Shown: piece by piece, positions 1-8,426 of the stretch
Layout of the letters: each line of letters opens with the position of its first letter
Numbering within the stretch: position 1 is the stretch's first letter
Translations under genes and position numbers: made by a program
The notes under the pieces: generated by a model
The model's database searches: none
Told to the model about the DNA's origin: nothing
The model's input: only the letters and a program-made list of their open reading frames with translations
From: UMGS1883 sp045636425
GTDB taxonomy: Bacteria > Bacillota > Clostridia > UMGS1883
DNA length: 64,000 nucleotides
Assembly (NCBI GenBank): GCA_045636425.1
Contig: JAZTXM010000012.1
Location: 75,841 to 139,840, forward strand
Reading direction: 5' to 3'

Positions 1-722
1 AGCAAAAGTGTTTCCCCTATGGGAAGAAGGTTTTCTTTTGCCTTTTTCACCTGCAAAGAAAGAGCATCGTCCTCGTCCGCAATAATCCCATTTACATACT
101 GGCTGATACTGTCGGAAATAGATTCATATTCTCTGCCTAATTTTCCGGATTCGTTTTTCAGTTTTTCCTGCAAAACATAGTAATTCTGAGTTTTGAAAAG
201 CTTCTGGAAAATCTTTTTTCTCTCATCGGTAGAAGCAAGGAGAAGCTTTAAAAAATCCCCCTGTGCAATCATTGCAATCTGTGTAAACTGGTTTTTGTCA
301 ACCCCCATAATTTCAACAATTGCATTATTGACATCCTTAAGCTTCGTTACAATTCTGCCGTCGGGATAATGAAGAATGGCATTTGCCTTTTCTGCGGTAT
401 ATCCCTCGCCGCGGCTTTTGGGGCGGTTATATTCGGGGTTTCTTTTCACATAATATTCTTTTCCGCCATAGGAAAAATAAAGTTCTACCTCTGTAGGAGT
501 TTCGGGCAAAGCATACTTTGAGCGAAACATGGACGCCTCCCTGTTTTCTCCGCTCGCCTCTCCGAAAAGCGCAAAGGTAATGGCATCAAATATAGTGGTC
601 TTACCCGCTCCCGTATCACCGCAAATAAGATAGATACCGCCTTTTCCGAGGGAATTCAAATTAAGCTCTGTCCTTCCCGCATAAGGGCCGAAAGCTGACA
701 TAATTAATTTAATCGGTCTCAT
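1..722 (-). CDS. sbcC: Exonuclease subunit SbcC, N-terminal part (truncated by window edge)
   Basis: SbcC is the SMC/Rad50-like ATPase of the SbcCD nuclease, which opens and cuts DNA hairpins and blocked ends. About 240 N-terminal codons are visible; the rest lies left of position 1. The reading frame starts MRPIKLIMSAFGPY, typical of the family, and has a clear Walker A (GDTGAGKTT) near residue 35 followed by FDAITFALFGE. A Q-loop-like region (QIAMIAQGDF) follows near residue 150, then the beginning of the coiled coil. The ATG at 722-720 overlaps the sbcD stop by four bases (ATGA), so the two subunits are translationally coupled. The family call is certain; completeness cannot be judged. Confidence 0.93.
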   Translation of the reverse strand, partial: MRPIKLIMSAFGPYAGRTELNLNSLGKGGIYLICGDTGAGKTTIFDAITFALFGEASGENREASMFRSKYALPETPTEVELYFSYGGKEYYVKRNPEYNRPKSRGEGYTAEKANAILHYPDGRIVTKLKDVNNAIVEIMGVDKNQFTQIAMIAQGDFLKLLLASTDERKKIFQKLFKTQNYYVLQEKLKNESGKLGREYESISDSISQYVNGIIADEDDALSLQVKKAKENLLPIGETLL

Positions 723-1858
723 GCTTCTCCCTCCCATACCTCGGCGATCAGATTTTTGATAAATTCGCGCTGGGTTTCACTCATTTCGGAATTATTCTGC
801 AATCTGTAGAACTCGGAAAAATGCTCTGTCGGTGTCTTTTTCTCTGCCATATCAGCACCTTCAATTAAATTTGTACTTCTTGTACGCAGATTGTCATAAT
901 CAAGCTTCATAAGGTTATGGTAGACGGTGCGGAGCTTCCCTATTGCATCGGGAATATCCTCCTCATCCGTAAGAGTAATATGGGTATAATCCTCCCCGTA
1001 AGTTGTATCCTTATAAAAATCGCGAAGCATGATTTCTTCATACTTGCCTTTAATCTCAACCATATCACGCATGGGGATAAGTGGAACTGTCCTTACGTCA
1101 AGACTTCCCTTTTCCCCAAGTTCAACCACGGTAACACTTTTTTTATCCTTTGCTTCTGAAAAAGAATATTTAAGCGGTGTTCCGCTATAACGCACCTTTT
1201 CGGATTTGCAATTCTGCGGTCTGTGAATATGCCCCAGGGCGGTGTAATCAAAGGGGTCAAAAACAGACACATCAACATTGTCTGTTCCACCAACGGATAT
1301 TTCTTCTGATTCTGTTCTATCCGCTCCCGTTACAAACTGATGAGTTATCATAACATTACGCTCGTTTGAGTTTATCTTAAGGTTATCTATGGCAACACTC
1401 ATAGCATCGGTATATGATGAAATCTCGGCATCATCATAAAGCCTGCGAACATGTGCAGGCTTTACAAACGGGAGCATCCATATATTGAGTTTGCCAAATT
1501 CATCTTCCAGTACAACAGGGGTAATATCGCCATCATATACAGGCGACATATAAATTCCGCTTTCTGTCATAAGCCTTCCGCCAAAGGCAATGCGCTCGGG
1601 CGAATCGTGATTTCCGCTTATAACAAATACTTTAAGGTTTCTCTTTGATAATCTCACCAGAAAATCGTCAAAAAGTGCCACCGCCTCAGCAGACGGAACG
1701 GCTTTGTCATACACGTCACCTGCTATAATTACGCCGTGAGGATTTTCTTCATCTATGATATTGATTATCTGATTTAATATGTATTCCTGATCCTCAAGCA
1801 TTGAGTATTCATTTACACGCTTGCCTATATGAAGGTCCGATAAATGTATAAATTTCAT
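719..1858 (-). CDS. sbcD: Exonuclease subunit SbcD (Mre11-like nuclease)
   Basis: This is the metallophosphoesterase nuclease partner of SbcC; together they process DNA hairpins and double-strand ends. The 379-residue protein has the metal-binding motifs in order: DLHIGK (residues 8-13), GDVYDKA (near 47), GNHDS (near 82), MITHQ (near 170) and GHIHRPQ (near 210). Its length is normal for SbcD. The start has GGAG eight bases upstream. It follows the thioesterase gene by 15 bases and overlaps sbcC by four, so it sits in the middle of an acetyltransferase-thioesterase-sbcD-sbcC run on the minus strand. Confidence 0.96.
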   Translation of the reverse strand: MKFIHLSDLHIGKRVNEYSMLEDQEYILNQIINIIDEENPHGVIIAGDVYDKAVPSAEAVALFDDFLVRLSKRNLKVFVISGNHDSPERIAFGGRLMTESGIYMSPVYDGDITPVVLEDEFGKLNIWMLPFVKPAHVRRLYDDAEISSYTDAMSVAIDNLKINSNERNVMITHQFVTGADRTESEEISVGGTDNVDVSVFDPFDYTALGHIHRPQNCKSEKVRYSGTPLKYSFSEAKDKKSVTVVELGEKGSLDVRTVPLIPMRDMVEIKGKYEEIMLRDFYKDTTYGEDYTHITLTDEEDIPDAIGKLRTVYHNLMKLDYDNLRTRSTNLIEGADMAEKKTPTEHFSEFYRLQNNSEMSETQREFIKNLIAEVWEGEA

Positions 1859-1873
1859 AAAGGATACTCCTTC

Positions 1874-2581
1874 TTATTTATCAAAAGTTCCTGCCACACA
1901 AATTATACCATCGCTGTTTTTGAGATGAACATAAAATCCACTGCCTGTTTCCTGCACACAAACGGAAAGCTCCTGACCTAAATATGCAGGATTTGGATAG
2001 TAAATTTTCACGCCTTTGATTTCAAAATCATAAGGAAGTGCATCCATAAGAAGCTCTGCACCCTTTTGATTATTCAGGTGCTTGTTAGTGTCAAGCTCCT
2101 TATTGCAAACACGGATTGTATACATATGAGGTGCGTCCTCAATAATTTCGGGACGGACATACGTAAAGAAGCTGTCCCCATCAAAATCACAATGCTCGTA
2201 GGCTTCTGTCATTTCCTTGGGAATCCTGGCAAGACGCCCTCTTTCTGTATCAAGCAAACACCAGTTGGCAATGCTTTTTGCAATTACTTCACCATTTTGC
2301 ACAAGCATTGTTCCACGCTCGGAAAGTACACCTTTAAGGCTTTTGACCGCTGTTTGAGCCTCAATGGGGGCATCGGTCAATGCATTTTTTTCGAAGCGGA
2401 CATTTATTCCCTGCAAAAGCCATGCTCTGTGCATGTTTCGAAGGGCATTGATTCCGAATCCGTTTTTCTCGGAATTGCGTATTGCCGCCTCCTGAATAAT
2501 TTCAAGAAGTGAGCTTTTTTTAACTCTGTCAAAATCCTTGTAATCGCTGTAACGTGGCTGATAAGTGTATTTGTACATCAT
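1874..2581 (-). CDS. Acyl-ACP thioesterase
   Basis: A 235-residue double hot-dog protein of the FatA/FatB-like acyl-ACP thioesterase family, which hydrolyses acyl-acyl carrier protein to release free fatty acid in the cytoplasm. The N-terminal half starts with the usual YSDYKDFDR...LLEIIQEAA pattern, and the second hot dog carries the family signature ELDTNKHLNNQKGAELLMDA (near 160-180) with conserved Asn and His. Bacterial members of this length are common in Clostridia. It begins immediately after the stop codon of the acetyltransferase gene, and a second ATG directly follows the first, so the start could be one codon later. It lies 15 bases before sbcD; no functional link to DNA repair is implied. 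Confidence 0.88.
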   Translation of the reverse strand: MMYKYTYQPRYSDYKDFDRVKKSSLLEIIQEAAIRNSEKNGFGINALRNMHRAWLLQGINVRFEKNALTDAPIEAQTAVKSLKGVLSERGTMLVQNGEVIAKSIANWCLLDTERGRLARIPKEMTEAYEHCDFDGDSFFTYVRPEIIEDAPHMYTIRVCNKELDTNKHLNNQKGAELLMDALPYDFEIKGVKIYYPNPAYLGQELSVCVQETGSGFYVHLKNSDGIICVAGTFDK

Positions 2582-3019
2582 TTATATCTCCAATTCCATT
2601 TTTACGTGGGGTATTCCCTCTTCCATAAATTCATCGGACACGGTATTAAATCCGCACTTTTTATAAAATCCCTCCGCCTGCTTCTGTGCATTCACGATAA
2701 TCTTAGTGCAGGCAAAACGGCGTTTAATTTCGTTAATGGTACTATCCATAAGCGTTCTTCCCATGCCATTTCCGTGACTTAAAGTGAGAACTCTGCCGAT
2801 TTTCATAATTTTGTTTTCATTATCGGTATAATATGCCCGAAGATATGCCGTAATTCTGTCGCCGTCCTTTATGAAAAAGTGGTGGCTTTCATAGTCAATA
2901 TCGTCCAAGTCCTGACAAACTATATTCTGTTCAAGAAGAAAAACCTCGGCTCTTGATTTTAAAATTTCATATAATTCAGCTGTTTTAAGTTCATCAAAGC
3001 TTTTAACCGTAAAATTCAT
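2582..3019 (-). CDS. GNAT N-acetyltransferase, ElaA-like
   Basis: A 145-residue acetyl-CoA-dependent N-acetyltransferase of the GNAT fold. The N-terminus resembles ElaA (ELYEILKSRAEVFLLEQ then QDLDDID), and the acetyl-CoA-binding region is visible as GRVLTLSHGNGMGRTLMD (residues 76-93), followed by the C-terminal AEGFYKKCGFNTV strand-helix and an HVKMEL end. The substrate is unknown. First gene of the acetyltransferase-thioesterase-sbcD-sbcC run. Confidence 0.85.
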   Translation of the reverse strand: MNFTVKSFDELKTAELYEILKSRAEVFLLEQNIVCQDLDDIDYESHHFFIKDGDRITAYLRAYYTDNENKIMKIGRVLTLSHGNGMGRTLMDSTINEIKRRFACTKIIVNAQKQAEGFYKKCGFNTVSDEFMEEGIPHVKMELEI

Positions 3020-3101
3020 AATGCACCTCGCTTGTAATCGTTGAGATAATTATAAATGGAGGAGCAAAAAAAGTCAAACTTTTTTTGCTCCCCTCGGTCT
3101 T

Positions 3102-3536
3102 CTACAGATATTTTCTGATGTCTATTGCCAGCTCTTCTTCAAGGTTAATGAGCCGCTTGGCAATGTCCTTGGAAACTTCATCTGCACCCTCATATTGATT
3201 AAGATACCTGTTTAAGGACTTAACGCCCATATTGCACCCATCGGTCATAAGGTCAGCAATTGTATAGTCTGTCCCATTCATTGCAAGCTTCATATTGGTT
3301 TTAAGCCAGGACATACCCTTTGCCATGGCGGCAGGCTCTTTTCCGTCATCATTATATTTCTGAAGCAGAGCATCAATTTCCGCTTCAAGATTTTCGTGTT
3401 CTTCCTTGCACTTAGTAAGCTTTTTTTCAAGCTCCTCGTTTTCCACATTATCCAAAACATCCTCGATTGATGATACACCCATTTTTACACCTGCATCGCA
3501 TTCCCGAAGAAGCTTGATTGTATCCTGTTCTATCAT
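3102..3536 (-). CDS. Small helical protein of unknown function (ferritin-like or DUF2383-like bundle)
   Basis: I do not recognise a characterised family. The 144 residues are almost wholly charged, amphipathic helix, with no signal peptide or membrane segment. They include an early D-x-G-V-K-M-G-x-S-S-I turn, a KCKEEHENLEAEID helix, a MSWLKTNMKLA helix and a final LINLEEELAID helix. The pattern (four long helices, glycine-rich turns, a TDGCNMGVKSLNRYL segment) is like the small four-helix DUF2383/ferritin-like proteins common in Clostridia. It stands alone between the acetyltransferase and tRNA-Leu. The ATG has AAAGGA about ten bases upstream. The gene is real by coding character; the function is open. 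Confidence 0.75.
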   Translation of the reverse strand: MIEQDTIKLLRECDAGVKMGVSSIEDVLDNVENEELEKKLTKCKEEHENLEAEIDALLQKYNDDGKEPAAMAKGMSWLKTNMKLAMNGTDYTIADLMTDGCNMGVKSLNRYLNQYEGADEVSKDIAKRLINLEEELAIDIRKYL

Positions 3537-3608
3537 AATATCACGTTCCTTTCATAGTTATTAATTTCCGCAAATGTTCATAATTATGAAATTATTTTTG
3601 AAATATGG

Positions 3609-3637
3609 TTGATATTTAACGAAATGTATGGTAGAAT
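3609..3637 (+). promoter_or_regulatory. Sigma-A-type promoter of tRNA-Leu
   Basis: TTGATA (3609-3614), a 17-base spacer and TAGAAT (3632-3637), ending 20 bases before the first base of the tRNA. Confidence 0.6.
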
Positions 3638-3656
3638 AAGGCTCGTGATAAAATTT

Positions 3657-3740
3657 GCGGGCGTGGCGGAATTGGCAGACGCGCCAGATTTAGGTTCTGG
3701 TGGTACTACCGTGGGGGTTCAAGTCCCTTCGCCCGCACCA
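3657..3740 (+). tRNA. tRNA-Leu (anticodon UAG)
   Basis: A complete class II tRNA. The acceptor stem is GCGGGCG (3657-3663) paired with CGCCCGC (3730-3736), followed by A and an encoded CCA (3738-3740). The anticodon arm is CCAGA-TTTAGGT-TCTGG, giving anticodon TAG and reading CUA leucine codons. The T arm is GGGGGTTCAAGTCCC, and a short variable arm fits leucine. It is a single gene with its own promoter and terminator. Confidence 0.97.
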
Positions 3741-3742
3741 AA

Positions 3743-3774
3743 AAAGGCAGATTCCTTGCGGAATCTGCCTTTTA
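3743..3774. terminator. Intrinsic terminator, bidirectional
   Basis: A perfect 13-bp stem (AAAGGCAGATTCC, 3743-3755) with loop TTGC and its complement (3760-3772), followed by T on the plus strand and a matching T run on the minus strand. It ends tRNA-Leu and probably also the convergent zinc-ribbon gene. Confidence 0.85.
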
Positions 3775-3786
3775 ATATGTACTTTG

Positions 3787-4719
3787 TTATCTTACGAAAT
3801 ATTTTTCACGTTTGTCGTAGTACATCTTGTTATAAACGAGTGAAGCTGCAAGAGCTAAAACGATTACAAAGAAAGGAAGTGTGAATATCGGGAAAATATC
3901 CGAGAAAGGATTAAGTACAAAGGTATAAAGGATTGAATAAAGTACTACACTGCCCACTACAGCTATGTTGTAGAAACGGAAGTACTTAACAGTGTCCTTT
4001 TTGAACTGAGCAAGCTGCAGTGCGAGATAAGCCGCAGCAGCACCGAGAGCTACCATAACAAGTCCGAAGAAAATATCCACAACCTGCATGAATCCGAACT
4101 GCTCGTATAAGTAATCAGAGGTGAAGCTGAAGTCAACGGAATCAATCATTGCCGCAGCCTGTTTTCCTCCATTATCAATTTGAGCAAAGGGATTATTCTG
4201 CATTACTTCCATACTCATTCCTGAAAAAACGCTGCCTGAAGTAATTCCCATGGCTGCCTTAACCTGAGGAAGTTCATCAAAAAGAGACGAGGGATTTTCG
4301 ATAGCGTCATTATATCCGCCCTGTGCCGCATTTAATGCGATACGTGCAAACTTTCCCTCATCAGACATGCGGAATACCACGTGCTGATAAATTCCACCCG
4401 TCCAGAAAAGAAGACCGATAATCACCAAAATTGCAGACGCTGCAAAAAGAAGCTGTTTAGAAAGGAAATTGTGCCAGTTCATAGGCTGGTCAATTTCAGG
4501 CATGGGAACAGGCTCAGCCTTAGGTGCAGGTGCAGGCGCAGGTGCAACAGGCTGTACAACCTTCTGCTGCATTTGAGACTGCTCTATTACAGGAGCCACT
4601 GCCGCGGGTGCGGGAGCAGGTGCAGAAGCTTCTGCCTCCATAAGATTGTTACCGCATTCGGGGCAGAATCTCTGATCTTCCTCGGTAACGGCTGTTCCGC
4701 ATTTGTTACAAAACTTCAT
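3787..4719 (-). CDS. Zinc-ribbon membrane protein of unknown function
   Basis: A 310-residue protein with an N-terminal zinc ribbon (CNKCG at residues 4-8, CPECG at 19-23), then a Pro/Ala-rich linker (about residues 32-75). About four membrane segments follow: one near 90-110, three in the C-terminal 100 residues. Between TM1 and TM2 lies an extramembrane region of about 100 residues. This zinc_ribbon_2 plus linker plus membrane layout is common in Firmicutes and its role is unknown. An upstream TTG would add five residues, but GGAGG overlaps those codons and sits eight bases before the ATG at 4719, so the shorter start is preferred. It stands alone and converges on the tRNA. Confidence 0.8.
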   Translation of the reverse strand: MKFCNKCGTAVTEEDQRFCPECGNNLMEAEASAPAPAPAAVAPVIEQSQMQQKVVQPVAPAPAPAPKAEPVPMPEIDQPMNWHNFLSKQLLFAASAILVIIGLLFWTGGIYQHVVFRMSDEGKFARIALNAAQGGYNDAIENPSSLFDELPQVKAAMGITSGSVFSGMSMEVMQNNPFAQIDNGGKQAAAMIDSVDFSFTSDYLYEQFGFMQVVDIFFGLVMVALGAAAAYLALQLAQFKKDTVKYFRFYNIAVVGSVVLYSILYTFVLNPFSDIFPIFTLPFFVIVLALAASLVYNKMYYDKREKYFVR

Positions 4720-4837
4720 AACTACTACCTCCAAAATAATATTTTTTTGCCTGTCTTTATTATATAAGAAGGGGCAGTAAATGTCAATGATTTACAATTA
4801 ATTTGGGAAAAGTTTGTTGATAAATAAAAAAACATCA

Positions 4838-4867
4838 CTTGTTTTTTTACAAGATTTGTGCTATAAT
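4838..4867 (+). promoter_or_regulatory. Possible promoter of the cytidylate-kinase-like gene
   Basis: A good TATAAT (4862-4867) with a weak -35 (CTTGTT, 4838-4843) and an 18-base spacer. CTTGT-ACAAG forms a small dyad across the -35/spacer. AAAGGAGG follows just before the start codon. Confidence 0.4.
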
Positions 4868-4923
4868 GTAGCAAACGGATAAACTACAAATATTAACCGT
4901 TTATATATAAAGGAGGTTTTTTT

Positions 4924-5514
4924 ATGAAAAAAGTTGTTATTACCATCGGACGTGAATTTGGCAGCGGCGGACGTGAAATCGGTATAAAGCTCTCCGAAAA
5001 GCTTAATATTCCGTTTTATGACAAGGAATTGATTTTACACACCGCAGAAAAAACAAACCTTGAACACAGTATTGTTGAAAAGTATGATGAAAAGCACTCC
5101 TTCCCTGCTTTTTCTTCTTCTAATATTTTTGATATATATCAGATGCCTATGTCTGACCGCATATATATTGCACAGTCGGATGTTATACGCGACCTTGCTT
5201 CTAAGGAAAGTTGTATAATCGTGGGAAGATGTGCGGATTTCATCCTTGATGAAAATCCCGATGTTTTCAAAATTTTCATTACCGCACCCATGAAGGATAA
5301 GATTGCGCGTAAGCGTGATGTGCTTCCCGGAAAGAGCGACAGCGAAATTGAGGCTCATATCAATAAAATTGATAAAAAACGTGCTAAGTATTATACATAT
5401 TACACTGACCGCACATGGGGCAAGGCTTCCACATACAACCTTTGCATAGACAGCAGTGTTTTAGGTGTCGACGGAACGGTTGACCTTATTATAGATGCGG
5501 TAAATAAGAGATAA
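4924..5514 (+). CDS. Cytidylate kinase-like family protein
   Basis: A 196-residue P-loop kinase of the cytidylate-kinase-like (AAA_26) family. It has a P-loop variant GREFGSGGREIG (residues 9-20), the FYDKELI segment after the first helix and an IIVGRCADFIL motif near 100. A lid with KIARKRDVLPG and an RAKYYTYYTDRTWG segment that conserves arginines follows. These proteins are shorter than and distinct from housekeeping Cmk; they are thought to phosphorylate nucleotides, but the substrate is not settled. AAAGGAGG lies seven to eight bases before the ATG, and a strong terminator follows. It is a monocistronic unit. Confidence 0.85.
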   Translation: MKKVVITIGREFGSGGREIGIKLSEKLNIPFYDKELILHTAEKTNLEHSIVEKYDEKHSFPAFSSSNIFDIYQMPMSDRIYIAQSDVIRDLASKESCIIVGRCADFILDENPDVFKIFITAPMKDKIARKRDVLPGKSDSEIEAHINKIDKKRAKYYTYYTDRTWGKASTYNLCIDSSVLGVDGTVDLIIDAVNKR

Positions 5515-5524
5515 GCATGAGCTT

Positions 5525-5559
5525 AATGGGGATGTAATCTTTTACATCCCCATTTTTTT
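5525..5559 (+). terminator. Intrinsic terminator after the cytidylate-kinase-like gene
   Basis: A 13-bp stem (AATGGGGATGTAA, 5525-5537, with its complement 5542-5554), a 4-base loop and a run of seven T. Confidence 0.9.
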
Positions 5560-5591
5560 GTCAAATTTGGCGAAAAAATGTAATTTTCCTC

Positions 5592-5620
5592 TTGATTCGA
5601 TATTGAAATAATGATAAAAT
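5592..5620 (+). promoter_or_regulatory. Promoter of the scaffold/GGGtGRT operon
   Basis: TTGATT (5592-5597), a 17-base spacer and TAAAAT (5615-5620). An in-frame ATG at 5611 lies inside the -10 box, which argues against it as a start and supports the ATG at 5653. Confidence 0.65.
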
Positions 5621-5652
5621 ATGTAGAGCTATATTTGAAAGGAGATAAGAAT

Positions 5653-6345
5653 ATGAACTATTCACATGAAGTTGAAAACATGTGCGTTGTTGCTAAGGGC
5701 GTTGGTCACAAGTGTGCACCCATCCCTCAGGAAGGCACATGGACACATTCCACTCAGATTACAGACATTAACGGTCTTACACACGGTGTGGGCTGGTGTG
5801 CTCCCCAGCAGGGTGCCTGCAAGCTTACTCTTAATGTAAAGAACGGCATTATTGAGGAGGCACTGGTTGAGACACTCGGTTGCTCAGGTATGACTCATTC
5901 AGCTGCTATGGCTTCCGAGATTCTTCCCGGAAAAACCCTCCTCGAAGCACTTAACACAGACCTTGTTTGTGATGCTATCAACACAGCTATGAGAGAGCTT
6001 TTCCTCCAGATTGTTTACGGAAGAACACAGACAGCTTTCTCAGAAGGCGGTCTTCCCGTAGGCGCAGGTCTTGAAGACCTCGGTAAGGGACTTAGAAGCC
6101 AGGTTGGTACTCTTTTCAGCACAAAGGCTAAGGGACCCAGATACCTTGAGCTTGCAGAGGGCTACATCACAAAGATGGCTCTTGATGCTGACAACCAGGT
6201 TATCGGTTACAAGTTTGTACACCTCGGAAAGATGATGGAAGCTATCCGTAAGGGTGCAGACGCTAACGAAGCCCTTGAAAAGGCTACAGGTCAGTACGGC
6301 AGATTTGACGACGCGGTAAAAGTTATCGATCCGCGTGAAGAATAA
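5653..6345 (+). CDS. NifU-like iron-sulfur scaffold-family protein, partner of the GGGtGRT protein
   Basis: A 230-residue cytoplasmic protein similar to the iron-sulfur cluster assembly scaffold (NifU/IscU N-terminal) family. Characteristic segments are GWCAPQQGACKLTLNVKNG (about residues 48-66) and ETLGCSGMTHSAAMASEIL (about 77-95). The cysteines C33, C50, C57 and C82 could hold metal or a cluster. After that comes a 130-residue region with KAKGPRYLELAEGYITKM. It is longer than true IscU. AAAGGAG eight bases before the ATG at 5653 fixes the start. It is followed 17 bases later by the GGGtGRT gene, and the pair are widely found side by side in Clostridia. A role in Fe-S chemistry is inference from the fold; no experiment is known to me. 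Confidence 0.8.
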   Translation: MNYSHEVENMCVVAKGVGHKCAPIPQEGTWTHSTQITDINGLTHGVGWCAPQQGACKLTLNVKNGIIEEALVETLGCSGMTHSAAMASEILPGKTLLEALNTDLVCDAINTAMRELFLQIVYGRTQTAFSEGGLPVGAGLEDLGKGLRSQVGTLFSTKAKGPRYLELAEGYITKMALDADNQVIGYKFVHLGKMMEAIRKGADANEALEKATGQYGRFDDAVKVIDPREE

Positions 6346-6362
6346 GAGAGGGGGAAATTATA

Positions 6363-7361
6363 ATGGCATTATTTGAAAGCTACGAAAGAAGAATTAATCA
6401 GGTAAACGCAGCTCTTAATAAGTATGGCATCGCCTCCCTCGAAGAAGCAAAGAAAATTTGCGACGATAAGGGTATCGATGTTTACAACCTTATTAAGAGT
6501 ATTCAGCCCATCTGCTTTGAAAACGCTTGCTGGGCATATATCACAGGTACTGCAATTGCAATCAAGAAGGGCTGCACAAAGGCTGCTGACGCTGCTGAAG
6601 CTATCGGTGAAGGTCTTCAGGCATTCTGTATCCCCGGCTCTGTTGCTGATGACCGTAAGGTAGGTCTTGGTCACGGTAACCTTGCTGCAATGCTTCTTCG
6701 CGAAGAAACAAAGTGCTTTGCATTCCTTGCAGGTCACGAATCATTTGCAGCAGCAGAGGGTGCTATCGGTATCGCAAACAGTGCTAACAAGGTAAGAAAA
6801 GAACCTCTCCAGGTTATTCTTAACGGTCTTGGTAAGGACGCTGCACAGATCATTTCCAGAATCAACGGTTTCACATTTGTTGAAACAAAGTTTGATTATA
6901 TGACAGGTAAATTAGAAATCGTTAGTGAAAAGGCTTATTCAAACGGCCCCAGAGCTAAGGTTCGTTGCTACGGTGCAGACGATGTTCGTGAAGGTGTGGC
7001 AATCATGCATCAGGAAAAAGTTGACGTTTCTATCACAGGTAACTCAACTAACCCCACACGTTTCCAGCATCCCGTTGCAGGTACATATAAGAAGGAATGT
7101 AACGAGCTTGGTAAGAAGTACTTCTCCGTTGCTTCCGGTGGCGGTACAGGACGTACACTTCATCCCGATAATATGGCAGCAGGTCCTGCTTCCTATGGTA
7201 TGACAGATACAATGGGAAGAATGCACTCAGATGCACAGTTTGCAGGTTCTTCATCAGTTCCCGCACACGTTGAAATGATGGGACTTATCGGCGCAGGTAA
7301 CAACCCCATGGTTGGTATGAGTGTTGCTTGTGCAGTTGCTATCGAAGAAGCAAGCAAATAA
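6363..7361 (+). CDS. GGGtGRT family protein
   Basis: A 332-residue protein of the GGGtGRT family, named for its motif, seen here as ASGGGTGRTLHP (about residues 257-268). Other conserved parts are GLGHGNLAAMLL (about 101-112), FLAGHESFAAAEGAIG and a Gly/Met-rich end (GLIGAGNNPMVGMSVACAVA). There is no signal peptide and no catalytic class I can assign. It is co-transcribed with the NifU-like gene (17-base gap, GAGGGGG ribosome site) and followed by a terminator. The biochemical function is unknown; tight pairing suggests a complex or sequential steps. Confidence 0.85.
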   Translation: MALFESYERRINQVNAALNKYGIASLEEAKKICDDKGIDVYNLIKSIQPICFENACWAYITGTAIAIKKGCTKAADAAEAIGEGLQAFCIPGSVADDRKVGLGHGNLAAMLLREETKCFAFLAGHESFAAAEGAIGIANSANKVRKEPLQVILNGLGKDAAQIISRINGFTFVETKFDYMTGKLEIVSEKAYSNGPRAKVRCYGADDVREGVAIMHQEKVDVSITGNSTNPTRFQHPVAGTYKKECNELGKKYFSVASGGGTGRTLHPDNMAAGPASYGMTDTMGRMHSDAQFAGSSSVPAHVEMMGLIGAGNNPMVGMSVACAVAIEEASK

Positions 7362-7391
7362 TTTAAAATCATTTGTAATAACGAAACGTAA

Positions 7392-7429
7392 AATGCACCG
7401 CAGGGAAATCCTTGCGGTGCATAATTTTT
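7392..7429 (+). terminator. Intrinsic terminator of the GGGtGRT operon
   Basis: ATGCACCGCAGG pairs with CCTTGCGGTGCAT with one bulged base; the loop is short and an ATTTTT tail follows. Confidence 0.8.
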
Positions 7430-7516
7430 AATGGCAAATTTCATTTGAAAAGTTGACAAAACGGGTAGTCACCCATCTATTGTATCACAACATATATCTG
7501 ATTAAATCGTATCATA

Positions 7517-7545
7517 TTGACTTTGAAATTAAAACGTGATATCCT
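7517..7545 (+). promoter_or_regulatory. Promoter of the AraC regulator gene
   Basis: TTGACT (7517-7522), a 17-base spacer and TATCCT (7540-7545), followed by AAAGGAGG just before the coding start. Confidence 0.55.
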
Positions 7546-7566
7546 ATAATTAAAGGAGGAAATGTT

Positions 7567-8340
7567 ATGTATGACTTTATATATACAAACATGGGTTCTT
7601 TTGTCTTTAAAGAGGTAAATTACTCTGAATATCACCACGGAGCATTTCCCAAAGGAGCAGACCATCATTACCTTATGTATCTGGAAAAAGGGACTGCGAA
7701 AGTGGTCTCTCAAGGCACAACCGTTGAATTGAAAGAAAAGGAACTTCTTTTTATTCCGAGAAAGACTGTATACGATACTTTTCTATACGGAAATCCCGAT
7801 ATAAAATTTTACTCCTTTGCATTTCTCAACTACCCCAGTAATTCTATAAAAAGGTATAAACTGCAAAAAATCAAATTTACTGAGAGAATGAAAACCTGCC
7901 TTTATAACTTGCTTTTGGACTCGGCTTCGGATTGCGGAGTACTGGGAACCTTTTACTTCCTCCTTGAAGAAATTTTTAATTCCTTGGAAATTGTTTCAAC
8001 AGATGACAGAAAACAACAGCTCCTTAAAGAAGCTATGAACTTTATGTACACTCATCCGAATTGTAATGTAGAAGATGTAGCTAGATTCTGTAACATAAGC
8101 GAACCGGGACTTTACAAATTGTTTAATTCTTCCTCGGAAACAACTCCTGCAAAATTCAAATTAAAGGTAAAACTCGAAAGTGCAGCAAACTACCTTATTT
8201 CCACCGATATCCCGATAGAAAAAATCTGTGATATATGTAATTTCAGTTCCTCGTCCTACTTTAGAAAAGTTTTTTATAAAGTTTACAGAACAACGCCAAG
8301 TGCAATGAGAAAAGAAAGCAAAAACAACAATACTATATAA
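7567..8340 (+). CDS. AraC-family transcriptional regulator
   Basis: A 257-residue regulator with an N-terminal cupin-like sensing domain (HHYLMYLEKGTAKV near 35-50, LLFIPRKTVYDT near 62-73). A C-terminal AraC helix-turn-helix pair spans about residues 155-250: the first helix is NVEDVARFCNISEPGLYKLF, the second IEKICDICNFSSSSYFRKVF ending in the usual TTPSAMRK. Such proteins sense sugars or related small molecules and activate nearby catabolic genes. The gene has its own promoter and terminator and lies upstream of the murQ/kinase/nanE operon, whose promoter region carries two identical palindromes 20 bases apart. It is the obvious candidate to bind there, though this is inference. Confidence 0.9.
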   Translation: MYDFIYTNMGSFVFKEVNYSEYHHGAFPKGADHHYLMYLEKGTAKVVSQGTTVELKEKELLFIPRKTVYDTFLYGNPDIKFYSFAFLNYPSNSIKRYKLQKIKFTERMKTCLYNLLLDSASDCGVLGTFYFLLEEIFNSLEIVSTDDRKQQLLKEAMNFMYTHPNCNVEDVARFCNISEPGLYKLFNSSSETTPAKFKLKVKLESAANYLISTDIPIEKICDICNFSSSSYFRKVFYKVYRTTPSAMRKESKNNNTI

Positions 8341-8352
8341 TCGTTGAAAAGA

Positions 8353-8389
8353 AAAAAACTTGGAAACCGAAAAGGTTCCCAAGTTTTTT
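8353..8389 (+). terminator. Intrinsic terminator of the AraC gene
   Basis: AAAAAACTTGG-AAACC pairs with GGTTCCCAAGTTTTTT across a GAAA-type loop, with one mismatch and a T6 tail. Confidence 0.85.
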
Positions 8390-8426
8390 CTTTATAGAAA
8401 TTTACCCTATTTTTTATAAGTTATGA

